Assembly: GCF_006337165.1 (NCBI RefSeq)
Contig: NZ_CP040896.1
Location: forward strand, 1,984,001 to 2,048,000
From: Hymenobacter jejuensis
Lineage (GTDB): Bacteria > Bacteroidota > Bacteroidia > Cytophagales > Hymenobacteraceae
Direction of reading: 5' to 3'
Length of the DNA stretch: 64,000 nt
A program made the translations under genes and the position numbers. The notes under the pieces are model-generated. The model made no database searches, was not told the DNA's origin, and worked only from the letters and a program-made list of their open reading frames with translations. This document shows, piece by piece, positions 51,908-60,135 of the stretch (positions are counted from its first letter, which is position 1; each line of letters opens with the position of its first letter).

Positions 51908-53866
51908 ATGAAAATCCTACTCTTTCTGCTGACTATTTGCCTCGGTAGCATCATAATGCAACCGTCTGTCGCACAGACAGTTGTAAACAAGCCCTCAGCG
52001 GCCACAGCTGACACCGTTACGGTACGGGGCCGGGTTACCGATGCCCAAACTAAACAAGGTCTTCCGGGCGTAACGGTGCTAGTAAAGGGCACTGCTCTTG
52101 GTGTTTCCACTGATACTAATGGCTTCTATAAGTTAGTGGTGCCAAGTATTCGGGCCGTTTTGACGTTCAACTCAGTGGGCTACGCTACGGTCGAACGAAA
52201 ACTGGATGCAAAAGCGACTGGTGCGCGTGTTGTCAATGTGGCCCTACACCCAGATACCAAGGCGCTACAAGAAGTGGTAGTAACGGGCGGTTCTCCCTCG
52301 CAAGCGTTGATGGGCAGTGTGAGCGGAGTACAGAGCCAAGCGGCCCACGACCGGAAGCAGAAGCGCGGGGGTGTTTCGGTTCAAATTCAGGGCATAAGCT
52401 CGATGCCGCGTGCGCCGTGGTATGGCCGCAGCGAGAGCTACGCCACTATTCAGGAAAACAGCTTCCATACAGCTCGGAAAGAGCCGCTTAGCACCTTTTC
52501 CATCGACGTAGATGCGGCCAGCTATTCGAATGTGCGCCGCTTCCTCAACGACGGCCAGCGCCCGCCCCGCGACGCGGTGCGCATCGAGGAAATGATCAAC
52601 TACTTCACCTACGACTACCCACAACCGGCTGCTAATGAGCCCTTTTCGGTGACAACCGAACTGGCTACCTGCCCTTGGAACCCCAAGCACCAGTTGTTGC
52701 AAGTAGGCCTGCAAGGCAAAAAGGTAGAAACTAGCAACTTGCCAGCCGCCAACTTGGTGTTTCTGGTCGATGTGTCGGGCTCGATGAGCGGGCCTGACCG
52801 GCTGCCGCTGGTGCAATCGGCGTTGCGGCTGCTGGTGAAAGTTTTGCGGCCTCAAGATCGGGTGTCGCTGGTGGTGTATGCCGGGGCGGCCGGGGTGGTG
52901 CTGGAGCCCACGCCCGGCACCCGTCGCGCCGACATTCTCGACGCCATCGACCGCCTGCAAGCCGGTGGCTCCACGGCGGGCGGCGAGGGCTTGCGCCTGG
53001 CTTACAGTACAGCCCGCAAGTACTTCAATAAAGAAGGCAACAACCGCGTAATCTTGGCCACCGATGGCGATTTCAACGTGGGCGAGCAAAGCGATGCCGC
53101 TATGGAACGCCTCATCACCGAGGAGCGCGAATCGGGCGTCTTCCTGACGGTGCTGGGCGTAGGCGAAGGCAATCTGCAGGACAAAAAAATGGAGTTGCTG
53201 GCCGACAAAGGCAACGGCAACTACGCCTACCTCGACAACCTCGACGAAGCCCGTCGGGTACTGGTGCGGCAGTTTGGCGGTACGCTGTTTACCATCGCCA
53301 AGGACGTGAAGCTGCAACTCGAATTCAACCCGGCCCGCGTGCAGCAATACCGCCTCATCGGCTACGAAAACCGCGCCCTGGCCGACGAAGATTTCAACAA
53401 CGACCGCAAGGATGCCGGCGAGCTTGGGGCGGGCCACACCGTCACGGCGCTCTACGAAATTGTGCCCGTTGGGGCGCCGCCCGTCGTCGATCCGCTTAAG
53501 TACCAGGCCAACCCAGCGGTAGCGCCCGCGTCCGCCACGGCCGATGTGATGACCGTGAAGCTGCGTTACAAGGAGCCCCAGGGCAGCACAAGTCGCCTGC
53601 TGGAACGGGCGCTGCGGGGTACAGCAACGCCCATTGTGCAAGCGTCTGAAAATCTGAGGTTTGCGGCGGCTGTTGCCCAATTCGGTATGCTGCTCCGTCA
53701 GTCCGACTACCGCGGGTCGGCAACTTTCGAAACCACCGCTAAGCTTGCCGAAGGTGCCCGCGGCAAAGACGCCGAAGGCTATCGGGCCGAGTTTGTGCGC
53801 TTGGTAAAAACAGCCGAAGCCGCCCGGCGGCCCACGGAAGACCCCGAGAGCTACGGCGTCCGCTAA
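51908..53866 (+). CDS. VWA-domain protein with CarboxypepD_reg domain (YfbK-like)
   Basis: From MKILLFLLTICLG the protein is 652 residues with a signal peptide (cut near VAQT). A CarboxypepD_reg domain (about 40-110, VRGRVTDAQTKQGLPGVTVLV) is followed by a linker, a VWF type A domain with the MIDAS DVSGSMS near residue 302, and a C-terminal DUF3520 part. YfbK-like proteins of this layout are periplasmic. The region upstream includes two palindromes. It diverges from the sigma/anti-sigma genes. The residue block DPESYGVR ends the chain. Confidence 0.9.
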   Translation: MKILLFLLTICLGSIIMQPSVAQTVVNKPSAATADTVTVRGRVTDAQTKQGLPGVTVLVKGTALGVSTDTNGFYKLVVPSIRAVLTFNSVGYATVERKLDAKATGARVVNVALHPDTKALQEVVVTGGSPSQALMGSVSGVQSQAAHDRKQKRGGVSVQIQGISSMPRAPWYGRSESYATIQENSFHTARKEPLSTFSIDVDAASYSNVRRFLNDGQRPPRDAVRIEEMINYFTYDYPQPAANEPFSVTTELATCPWNPKHQLLQVGLQGKKVETSNLPAANLVFLVDVSGSMSGPDRLPLVQSALRLLVKVLRPQDRVSLVVYAGAAGVVLEPTPGTRRADILDAIDRLQAGGSTAGGEGLRLAYSTARKYFNKEGNNRVILATDGDFNVGEQSDAAMERLITEERESGVFLTVLGVGEGNLQDKKMELLADKGNGNYAYLDNLDEARRVLVRQFGGTLFTIAKDVKLQLEFNPARVQQYRLIGYENRALADEDFNNDRKDAGELGAGHTVTALYEIVPVGAPPVVDPLKYQANPAVAPASATADVMTVKLRYKEPQGSTSRLLERALRGTATPIVQASENLRFAAAVAQFGMLLRQSDYRGSATFETTAKLAEGARGKDAEGYRAEFVRLVKTAEAARRPTEDPESYGVR

Positions 53867-53872
53867 AACAGA

Positions 53873-53903
53873 AAGGTCCTGCAACGTAAAGCTGCAGGAC
53901 CTT
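53873..53903 (+). terminator. terminator after the VWA gene
   Basis: AAGGTCCTGCA at 53873-53883 pairs with TGCAGGACCTT at 53893-53903 over a 9-nt loop, 6 bp after the stop. The following T run is short. Confidence 0.7.
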
Positions 53904-54020
53904 CTTGGGTGAACGGTGGAGAGAAAGGGCTTAGGACGTAGACAGTAAGCAAAAAGAGTGCCCTACTGAGTATAAGTATGTGAGCGGCGTCAAAACTTTT
54001 TTCGTTGCGGCCGCCGGCCT

Positions 54021-54806
54021 CTAGAACGAGAAGTTCAACGAGGCTTTGACCACGCGGTTTTTGGCGTCGAAGTTGTTGTTTTTGTCGAGCGAGGTAAGGC
54101 CGTAATCGTAACCGGCGCTCAGGCCGAAGCCGCTTTCGAACTGATAGCCAATGCCGCCGGTCGCGGAAAAGTCGACGGGGCGGAACTGGTTTTTCACGTC
54201 GAAATCCTGCTTGAAGGCCGAAAAGCCGAGGGCGCTGGCGTTTACACGCACCTTGTTGCTGACCAAAAACGAAGCCTGCGGACCAGCATAGATGTACAGG
54301 CCGGGCGTGAGGTACGCTTTCGCTACCAACGGCACGTCAATGTAGGTCATGCGCGAGGTTGCCGTAACCTTAGCATTCAGGAAATCAAACTGTTGGAGCG
54401 GAATACGGCCCGAAAGCTCGGTGCCTTTCTCCGAGTACAGCACGCCGGGCTCAATGGCAAAATGCGGCCCCAGGGGCAACGTAGCGTACACGCCGGCATG
54501 AAAACCGGGTTTGGTCTGCTTCGTGACGGCGCCGTTGGTGTATTCGGTTACGTTCATCACGCTCTGCACGGCGTCGCCCGACCAGTCGGCCACGTTCACG
54601 CCGGCCCGAATGCCGAATTGCACGCCGTTAGCAGTGCCTATAGAAGACTGACTAACAGGCCGTTGGTACGTAGCCCGCGATTCGTACTGCGGGCCGTTGT
54701 AAGCGGGTACGCGGTGTTTCTGAACTTGAGCCTGCGCGGCGGTAATCGAAACAAAAGACAATAGGGTAGCGGCGGCCAAGCGGCCGAATTTTGAAATCGT
54801 GTTCAT
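54021..54806 (-). CDS. outer-membrane beta-barrel protein (PorT-like)
   Basis: From MNTISKFGRLAAATLL (54806) the protein is 261 residues with a signal peptide ending AQAQ. It then has eight or so amphipathic strands, including GVQFGIRAGVNVADWSGDAVQ, FHAGVYATLPLGPHFAIEPGVLYSEKGTEL, YIDVPLVAKAYLTPGLYIYAGPQ and the terminal Phe of KASLNFSF. This is the outer membrane beta-barrel (OMP_b-brl_2) family, whose roles vary. A further 31 residues upstream lack a signal and are excluded. Function unknown. Confidence 0.9.
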   Translation of the reverse strand: MNTISKFGRLAAATLLSFVSITAAQAQVQKHRVPAYNGPQYESRATYQRPVSQSSIGTANGVQFGIRAGVNVADWSGDAVQSVMNVTEYTNGAVTKQTKPGFHAGVYATLPLGPHFAIEPGVLYSEKGTELSGRIPLQQFDFLNAKVTATSRMTYIDVPLVAKAYLTPGLYIYAGPQASFLVSNKVRVNASALGFSAFKQDFDVKNQFRPVDFSATGGIGYQFESGFGLSAGYDYGLTSLDKNNNFDAKNRVVKASLNFSF

Positions 54807-55052
54807 GGCTATTAGTAAGGGAGGTCGGGAAAGACAGACTTCGCGGGTCGCCGCATTGCGCGTTTGCGGCTGTGACCTAGCTTCGGAAGGGTATATCAAA
54901 AAACCGTGCCAAACCTTGATTAAGCCAAGCGAGTAGTATGGTAACTAATTCATAGTCAATAAATTATAACAATAACTTTCCGGCTGTTCTATTTCTTCAA
55001 TCGCAGAAAAACTCTGAATAATCTTGCTTTAGTGCCGAGCTGCATTCACGGT

Positions 55053-55595
55053 TTATCGAAGAAAAATAGTCCCCGGAGGGTATTTTCGGTAGTCCGTCTT
55101 CGGGGGTAGAACCAGCCAGATATCCACTCTCGTTTTGGGCATTTCAGGAGAGGAATGCACAATATGAACTTGCCCTACGGCTGCTGGAGCAATTCGAAGA
55201 ACTGCTGCTGTTTGTTGGTCGAGCACATGTCCGTTAAGCGCAAAGGCGAGTGGCCCATGCAGGCCGAGCTGGCGACCCAATTGACGGAACGACTTGCTAC
55301 GAATATGCTTGGATGTGGTAATATCGATTACCCCAATGCCCAGGTTTTGCAACTGAGGCGCTGCCTCCTGAGCAGCAGGAGCATCTGAGCCTTTGTACAC
55401 CGTGACTTTCTTAATCTCTTGGGGATCAAAGTCTGATAAGACCCCATTGATGATAACGGTAGAATTGAGCACGTATACTGGATCCGGAATGGCTATCTGA
55501 GGCCGGCTGTAGGAAGCCGTTTCTTGGGCGTAACTCCCGACGGGATAACTGCACACCCCTAGTAGGCATAGCATGCGAAGCCAGCAATAACGCAT
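55053..55595 (-). CDS. secreted hypothetical protein, plug-like
   Basis: Read from the ATG at 55595 it is 180 residues with a signal peptide (MLCLLGVCSYPVGSYAQ). The stretch YVLNSTVIINGVLSDFDPQEIKKVTVYKGSDAP and GIGVIDITTSKHI resembles the TonB-receptor plug fold seen in small Bacteroidetes exported proteins. No barrel follows, so it is not a receptor. A second plug-like half follows (GPLAFALNGHVLDQQTAAVLRIAPAAVGQV). Function unknown. Confidence 0.75.
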   Translation of the reverse strand: MRYCWLRMLCLLGVCSYPVGSYAQETASYSRPQIAIPDPVYVLNSTVIINGVLSDFDPQEIKKVTVYKGSDAPAAQEAAPQLQNLGIGVIDITTSKHIRSKSFRQLGRQLGLHGPLAFALNGHVLDQQTAAVLRIAPAAVGQVHIVHSSPEMPKTRVDIWLVLPPKTDYRKYPPGTIFLR

Positions 55596-55750
55596 AGAGT
55601 AGGTTTGGGGAGGACGGGTAGTAAAGTGCAAAGGCTAAAACTAGGCACCTGTAGCTGATTTATCCTCACAATTGCTAGATTCCTGCTGAATGCTAAGTTT
55701 CACAAACTGCTAACTATGAAGCGCTTCTGCAAAATACCTTTTGTCAGGTC

Positions 55751-55805
55751 GCTTGCTTTCTGAGAAACAGAGATTGAAGTAATCTCTGTTTCTCAGAAAG
55801 CAAGC
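55751..55805. repeat. perfect 25-bp hairpin
   Basis: Arms 55751-55775 and 55781-55805 are exact complements of 25 nt separated by a 5-nt loop (GAAGT). There is no T run on either strand, so this is not a classical terminator. It lies 64 bp downstream of the broken haloperoxidase gene. Confidence 0.88.
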
Positions 55806-55868
55806 CAATTTGAGAACGCCGTAAGGACCTGAGGCGGGGTGCACATCCTCCCGCCTAACCCTACTCTC

Positions 55869-57219
55869 TTATTTAGGAATTAAGGTTAGGTTAGCGATCT
55901 TATTACCCAGCTCTTTGGACATTTCTACGGAAACGGCCTGAGTAGTCGGGTAGTGCAAGCCCGCGTAGACCCTGGAATATGAGGCCTCTTCCCGCATGGC
56001 CGTAATGGAAGCATAGTGCCGCGGAGCTAACCCTCTCCAGGAGTACGCGTTGTCGGTTACCGGGATGTCGCCGCATTCTCTTATTAACACCTGCATAATG
56101 GGACCGACTATCCCGACAAGGCCGGAAGGATACTCAGGGTAAGCTGGCGTAGGCAAATACGGCAGCCAGGCCGGATCAATCTTCCGTTGGATATAAGTCA
56201 CTGGGCGAATAAGGTTATATTGATATTTGGCTCTGAACGTAACAACAGGACCGTCCTTCATCGCAATGCCGGTTTTGGCGTACAATTGCGTCGCCTCTCC
56301 TAGCTTAGCCTGCTTGTTTTCCAGGATCCCGGTTATGATCGAAAGCATATGGTAAGGAGCCGGAACCCCTACGCCCGCCCCGCCCGCATCTGCCCACCAA
56401 TCGGCGATTGCTTTTTGCTCCGGGGTTAGTGCTTTGCCTATGTCATATACTGCTTTTGCTTCTTTTATAGAATTGTGATGCCGGATCTTCTGAATACGGA
56501 ACGGGCAACGGAGGCGCTGTAGCTGTTAGGTTTGAGGACAGAAAAGGCCTTGAATCCTTTAAAAAAGGTCCTACCGGGGCAGCAAAAGCTGGTGGGGTAA
56601 GCACCCATGACCCTGGAAACACAGGCGGCACATATCCTTGGCTGCCTAGGTTGAAATTATCGGTTGTGGACCAGTTGTAAATAGCCGCCGCAACGGCTCG
56701 CCCATAGGCTTGCGAACGGGTAATAGCTTCCTGAGAGGCGCTTGCTTTAAACCGGATGTTGTAGGCATTTTCCAGTGAGTCAATACGAGCTTTGTCCGCG
56801 TCCGTCAGCCCAACTAAAAACTGCTTGAACAAGCTGGCCAGAGCAGCATTGGCACTGGCGCCCCACAGATACTCCCGGCCTTGTTCCGGGGCTGGCATAG
56901 TAGGCATTTGATATAGCTGGGAAGCCAAACTCACCGCGCCTTTTGTGCTGGGACGCACGGCTTCATAAAGGCCCACCCCGATGTACCCAAAGTTTCGGTA
57001 GTTGGAGATAATAACCGGTTGCGGACTAGTGCGCAGCTGCGTTTTTGCAATGAGCTTGTACCAGTCGTACACGACGGTGGCGCTTTCCTGTTGGGGTTTG
57101 GGCGGCTGGTGAAATAGTTGCTCAACGAAGTCGTCGCAGCTGTAGAAGAGCAAACCGGAAAGGAACAGCATAACCAGAGGAACCACTTTCCGACGGTTGG
57201 GCAGAGATAGGTGCTTCAT
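55869..57219 (-). pseudogene. vanadium haloperoxidase / PAP2-type gene broken by a frameshift
   Basis: The first part (57219 to about 56463) encodes a lipoprotein-like N terminus (FYSCDDF) and a haloperoxidase-like helical domain. It runs out of frame at the T4/A4 run 56463-56466, reaching a stop at 56443. Reading on in the -1 frame restores KEAKAVYDIGKALTPEQ, DWWADAGGAGVGVPAPYHM and the C-terminal catalytic part, with KYQYNLIRP (Lys-x6-Arg-Pro) and SRVYAGLHYP. The middle PSGH motif reads PSGL, so the acid-base histidine is missing. A single extra A is the simplest explanation; a sequencing error or recoding cannot be excluded. Confidence 0.8.
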
Positions 57220-57751
57220 AGTAAAAGAAGGGATTGGTGAAAGAATCGAGAATGAGGGAACAGGTGCAGCCCTCAGGGCAAGCTTCCTGCTGAGGAGCAG
57301 CGGCTCCGTCCAAACCAACAAAGCGGTGAAAGGCCGTCAGCTGGCAAGGGCCAGCACAGCAGGAGGCATCCAATAAGAGTTGGAAAAAGAATTGGGATGC
57401 CTCGGATGGCAGAAGAGTTACTCTTCGCCGGATCGAAAAAGCTTAACGCTTACACCAGAACCGTCGCCAAGACGGTGCCCATGAACCAACGAACCCCTAC
57501 CGGGAAGCTCGTTACCGGATCCACTCCACTAGGATAAATATGCTATGTAATATATATAAATTAACTAGTATATCCCGGTCTCACGACCAGATTGCCTAAC
57601 CCCGGTTTTCAAGTCCCCGATCCATTGTGCACGCCGCAATTAGGTAAGCATCAGTGGCTAATCTCAAGCCGGCGATCCGTGTAAGCGCGCGAAAAGATTT
57701 TGCTTTTGTAAAATCCTTTTCTGACTTTTAGCCCGTCAGCACCGCAAACTC
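57220..57751. other. intergenic stretch before the aromatic leader
   Basis: No gene is supported. The promoter of the aromatic operon must lie in this 530-bp gap, probably in the last 100 bp, but no sequence fits both TTG and TAnnTTTG. A 17-codon ORF at 57481 has no aromatic codons and no sign of use. Confidence 0.4.
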
Positions 57752-57811
57752 ATGCTACCTCAACAGGCCCGCTTCTTTTTTAGCTATTACTTCTACTACG
57801 CTCAGGCGTAG
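57752..57811 (+). CDS. Phe/Tyr-rich leader peptide 1
   Basis: A 19-residue ORF reads MLPQQARFFFSYYFYYAQA, with four Phe and four Tyr codons in ten residues. A terminator follows 40 bp after the stop. GAGGC at 57816-57820 can pair with GCCTC at 57855-57859, which is part of the terminator's left arm, giving an alternative (antiterminator) pairing. This is the layout of a transcription-attenuation leader: stalling at Phe or Tyr codons would free the downstream pairing. It lies about 300 bp ahead of pheA, upstream of a second such unit. Confidence 0.8.
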   Translation: MLPQQARFFFSYYFYYAQA

Positions 57812-57851
57812 CAGCGAGGCCTTTTTGTAGCTAACCCATACAAAAACTTAA

Positions 57852-57880
57852 AAGCCTCCTGCACCCCAGGGGGCTTTTTT
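57852..57880 (+). terminator. attenuator terminator 1
   Basis: AAGCCTCCT at 57852-57860 pairs with AGGGGGCTT at 57868-57876 (one wobble) over GCACCCC, then six T residues. It lies between leader 1 and leader 2. Confidence 0.82.
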
Positions 57881-57901
57881 AATGACCCGCCTTTTCAACA
57901 T

Positions 57902-57982
57902 ATGAACCCCACGGCTCCTTTTTTTTACGGCTATTATTACTTCTTCTTCTGGAAGAAGCGGGGCCTCGTTTGCACATCCTAA
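57902..57982 (+). CDS. Phe/Tyr/Trp-rich leader peptide 2
   Basis: A 26-residue ORF holds FFYGYYYFFFW in its middle: five Phe, four Tyr and one Trp codons within 11 residues. Downstream, GGGCCTC at 57961-57967 (still inside the ORF, just after the aromatic run) can pair with GAGGCCC at 58013-58019, which belongs to the right arm of terminator 2. A ribosome stalled on the aromatic codons would leave this free and prevent termination; one reaching the stop at 57982 would cover it. pheA starts 67 bp after the stop. Confidence 0.85.
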   Translation: MNPTAPFFYGYYYFFFWKKRGLVCTS

Positions 57983-57994
57983 CCAAGGAGAACC

Positions 57995-58026
57995 AAAGGG
58001 CCCCGCACAGCGGAGGCCCTTTTTTA
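57995..58026 (+). terminator. attenuator terminator 2
   Basis: AAAGGGCCCCGC at 57995-58006 pairs with GCGGAGGCCCTTT from 58010, with one bulged base, then a T run to 58025. It is 24 bp before the pheA start. Confidence 0.85.
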
Positions 58027-58048
58027 TTTCGTCAGCAGCATACGCTTT

Positions 58049-58879
58049 ATGAACCATACCATCGCCATTCAAGGCTTCGAAGGCAGCTTCCACCAGATTG
58101 CCGCCCAGCACTATTTCGGCCCCGCCCTCACGCTGGCGCCGTGCGCCACGTTCACGGAAGTGGTGCGGCAGGTAACGTGCGGCGAAGCGCATCGGGGTGT
58201 AATGGCCATCGAAAATTCCATTGCGGGCAGTATCTTGCCGAATTATAACTTATTGCAACAGAACGAGTTGCAAATAAGTGGCGAAGTGTACCTCACCATT
58301 GGACAACACCTGATGGCGTTGCCCGGCCAGTCCTTGGCCGATATTCGGGAGGTGCATTCGCACCCGATGGCTCTCCTGCAATGCGCCGATTTTCTGAGCC
58401 AGTATCCGCACCTGCGGCTGGTCGAAACCGAAGATACTGCCCTGAGTGCCAAGCGCATCCGCGACAACCAGCTGGCAGGTGTGGCGGCCGTAGCAGGCCG
58501 GCTGGCCGCCGACTTGTTCGAGATGGACATCCTGGCCGCCGACATTCAGTCGGCCAAGGAAAACTACACGCGCTTTCTGGTAGTCGAGCGGCCGGAAGAC
58601 GCCCAATCGCCTGCGAGCCCTAATAAAGCGTCGCTGTATTTCCACACCGTCAACACACCAGGCAGCCTCGTGAAAGTGCTGAGCTGCATTGCCGACCACA
58701 ATATCAACCTCTCCAAGCTGCAATCCATTCCGCATCCGGGCCGCATCTGGGAGTACTTCATTCTGGCCGATCTGGAATTTGATCGCCCCGAGCAGTTTCA
58801 GGCCGCCCTGCATGCCGTGGAACAAGTCGCCGAAGGCCTGCGGGTACTGGGCGTGTATCAAAAAGGAATAACGTATTGA
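58049..58879 (+). CDS. pheA: prephenate dehydratase
   Basis: The 276-residue protein has the PDT catalytic part (FEGSFHQIAAQHYFG, VMAIENSIAGSILPNYNLL, and the TRFLVVE segment with the conserved Thr-Arg-Phe) and a C-terminal ACT domain (about 195-270: NTPGSLVKVLSCIADHNINLSKLQSIP, GRIWEYFILADLEF). It converts prephenate to phenylpyruvate, the last committed step to Phe, and the ACT domain binds Phe as a feedback signal. It is a stand-alone dehydratase; chorismate mutase is supplied by the last gene of the operon. It is the first structural gene after the leader region. Confidence 0.96.
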   Translation: MNHTIAIQGFEGSFHQIAAQHYFGPALTLAPCATFTEVVRQVTCGEAHRGVMAIENSIAGSILPNYNLLQQNELQISGEVYLTIGQHLMALPGQSLADIREVHSHPMALLQCADFLSQYPHLRLVETEDTALSAKRIRDNQLAGVAAVAGRLAADLFEMDILAADIQSAKENYTRFLVVERPEDAQSPASPNKASLYFHTVNTPGSLVKVLSCIADHNINLSKLQSIPHPGRIWEYFILADLEFDRPEQFQAALHAVEQVAEGLRVLGVYQKGITY

Positions 58880-58943
58880 TTTTATATAATTAATTGATTA
58901 TCAGATAATTATTTCTGATCACGTACTTCACTTCTCGCCTCTC

Positions 58944-60131
58944 ATGCCTCTTCACATAAGCACCGCCCAGCGCCTGGCCCACACCGGGGAGTACTACTTC
59001 TCCCGGAAGCTCCGCGAAATCGACGCCCTGAACAAAGCCGGCGCCAACGTCATCAACTTAGGCATTGGCAGCCCCGACATGCCGCCGCATCCCTCGGTGA
59101 TTGCCGAGCTAAACCAACAGGCCCAACTGCCCAACACCCACGCCTACCAGAATTACAAAGGCATTCCGGCGCTCCGCAGCGCCATGGCCGACTGGTACGC
59201 CCGCTTCTACGGCGTTTCCCTCGACTCAGAAGGGGAAGTGATGCCGCTGCTGGGCTCGAAGGAAGGCATTATGCACATCTGCATGACCTTTTTGCAAGAA
59301 GGCGACGAAGCCCTAATCCCGAACCCCGGGTACCCGACTTACCGCGCCGCCGTACAGCTCAGCAGCGCCACGCCCGTCGACTACGACCTCACGGCCGACA
59401 ACCACTGGCTGCCCGACCTGAAGGCGCTCGCCCAACAGGATTTGAGCCGGGCAAAGCTGATGTTTGTCAATTACCCGCACATGCCCACCGGCGCCCGCGC
59501 CGACGCGGCTTTTTTCGCGGAGCTGGTGGCCTTTGCCCAAGCGCACAACATTCTGCTGGTGCACGACAATCCGTATAGCTTTATCCTCAACGATCAGCCT
59601 GCCAGCTTATTAGCCACGCCGGGCGCGCGGGAAGTAGCCTTGGAGCTAAACTCCCTGAGCAAGTCGCACAACATGGCCGGTTGGCGCGTGGGCATGCTGG
59701 TTGGCCGAGCCGATCTGTTGCAGGAAGTGCTGCGCTTCAAGAGCAACATGGATTCGGGCATGTTTCTGCCCGTGCAGCGCGCCGCCGTAGTGGCGCTGGG
59801 GCTGGGCGAGGAATGGTACGCCGAGCTCAACGCCCATTACCGCGCCCGACGCGAGCTGGTGTTCGATTTGTTGCGTGCCATTGGTTGTACTTTCGATGCG
59901 CAGCAGACCGGCCTGTTTGTGTGGGCCGCCATTCCGGCTGGCTTCGCCGACGGTTACGCGCTGAGCGACAGAATACTGGATGCGGCACGGGTGTTTATCA
60001 CGCCGGGCGGCATTTTTGGCACCAACGGCGACCAGTTCATCCGGGTGAGCCTGTGCCAGCCCGAAGCCGTGCTACGCGCCTCATTGGATCGAATTGTAAG
60101 TGCCCTGCACACTAGCCCGGCCAACGCCTAA
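58944..60131 (+). CDS. PLP-dependent aminotransferase, class I/II
   Basis: This 395-residue aminotransferase has the fold-type I signature: the PLP lysine in SLSKSHNMAGWRVGML near residue 240, plus NPGYPTY and FVNYPHMPTGA upstream. In this operon it most likely transaminates phenylpyruvate and 4-hydroxyphenylpyruvate, the final step to Phe and Tyr. Relatives also act on aspartate, kynurenine or LL-diaminopimelate. Gap to pheA is 64 bp; tyrA follows after 4 bp. Confidence 0.9.
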   Translation: MPLHISTAQRLAHTGEYYFSRKLREIDALNKAGANVINLGIGSPDMPPHPSVIAELNQQAQLPNTHAYQNYKGIPALRSAMADWYARFYGVSLDSEGEVMPLLGSKEGIMHICMTFLQEGDEALIPNPGYPTYRAAVQLSSATPVDYDLTADNHWLPDLKALAQQDLSRAKLMFVNYPHMPTGARADAAFFAELVAFAQAHNILLVHDNPYSFILNDQPASLLATPGAREVALELNSLSKSHNMAGWRVGMLVGRADLLQEVLRFKSNMDSGMFLPVQRAAVVALGLGEEWYAELNAHYRARRELVFDLLRAIGCTFDAQQTGLFVWAAIPAGFADGYALSDRILDAARVFITPGGIFGTNGDQFIRVSLCQPEAVLRASLDRIVSALHTSPANA

Positions 60132-60135
60132 GAAC

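Noticed and set aside
52265..53884. 539-codon frame antisense to the VWA gene
   Set aside because: Shadow of a GC-rich gene; the sense frame carries the VWA and CarboxypepD_reg domains.
57481..57534. 17-codon ORF upstream of leader 1 as a possible third leader
   Set aside because: No aromatic codons and no following terminator.
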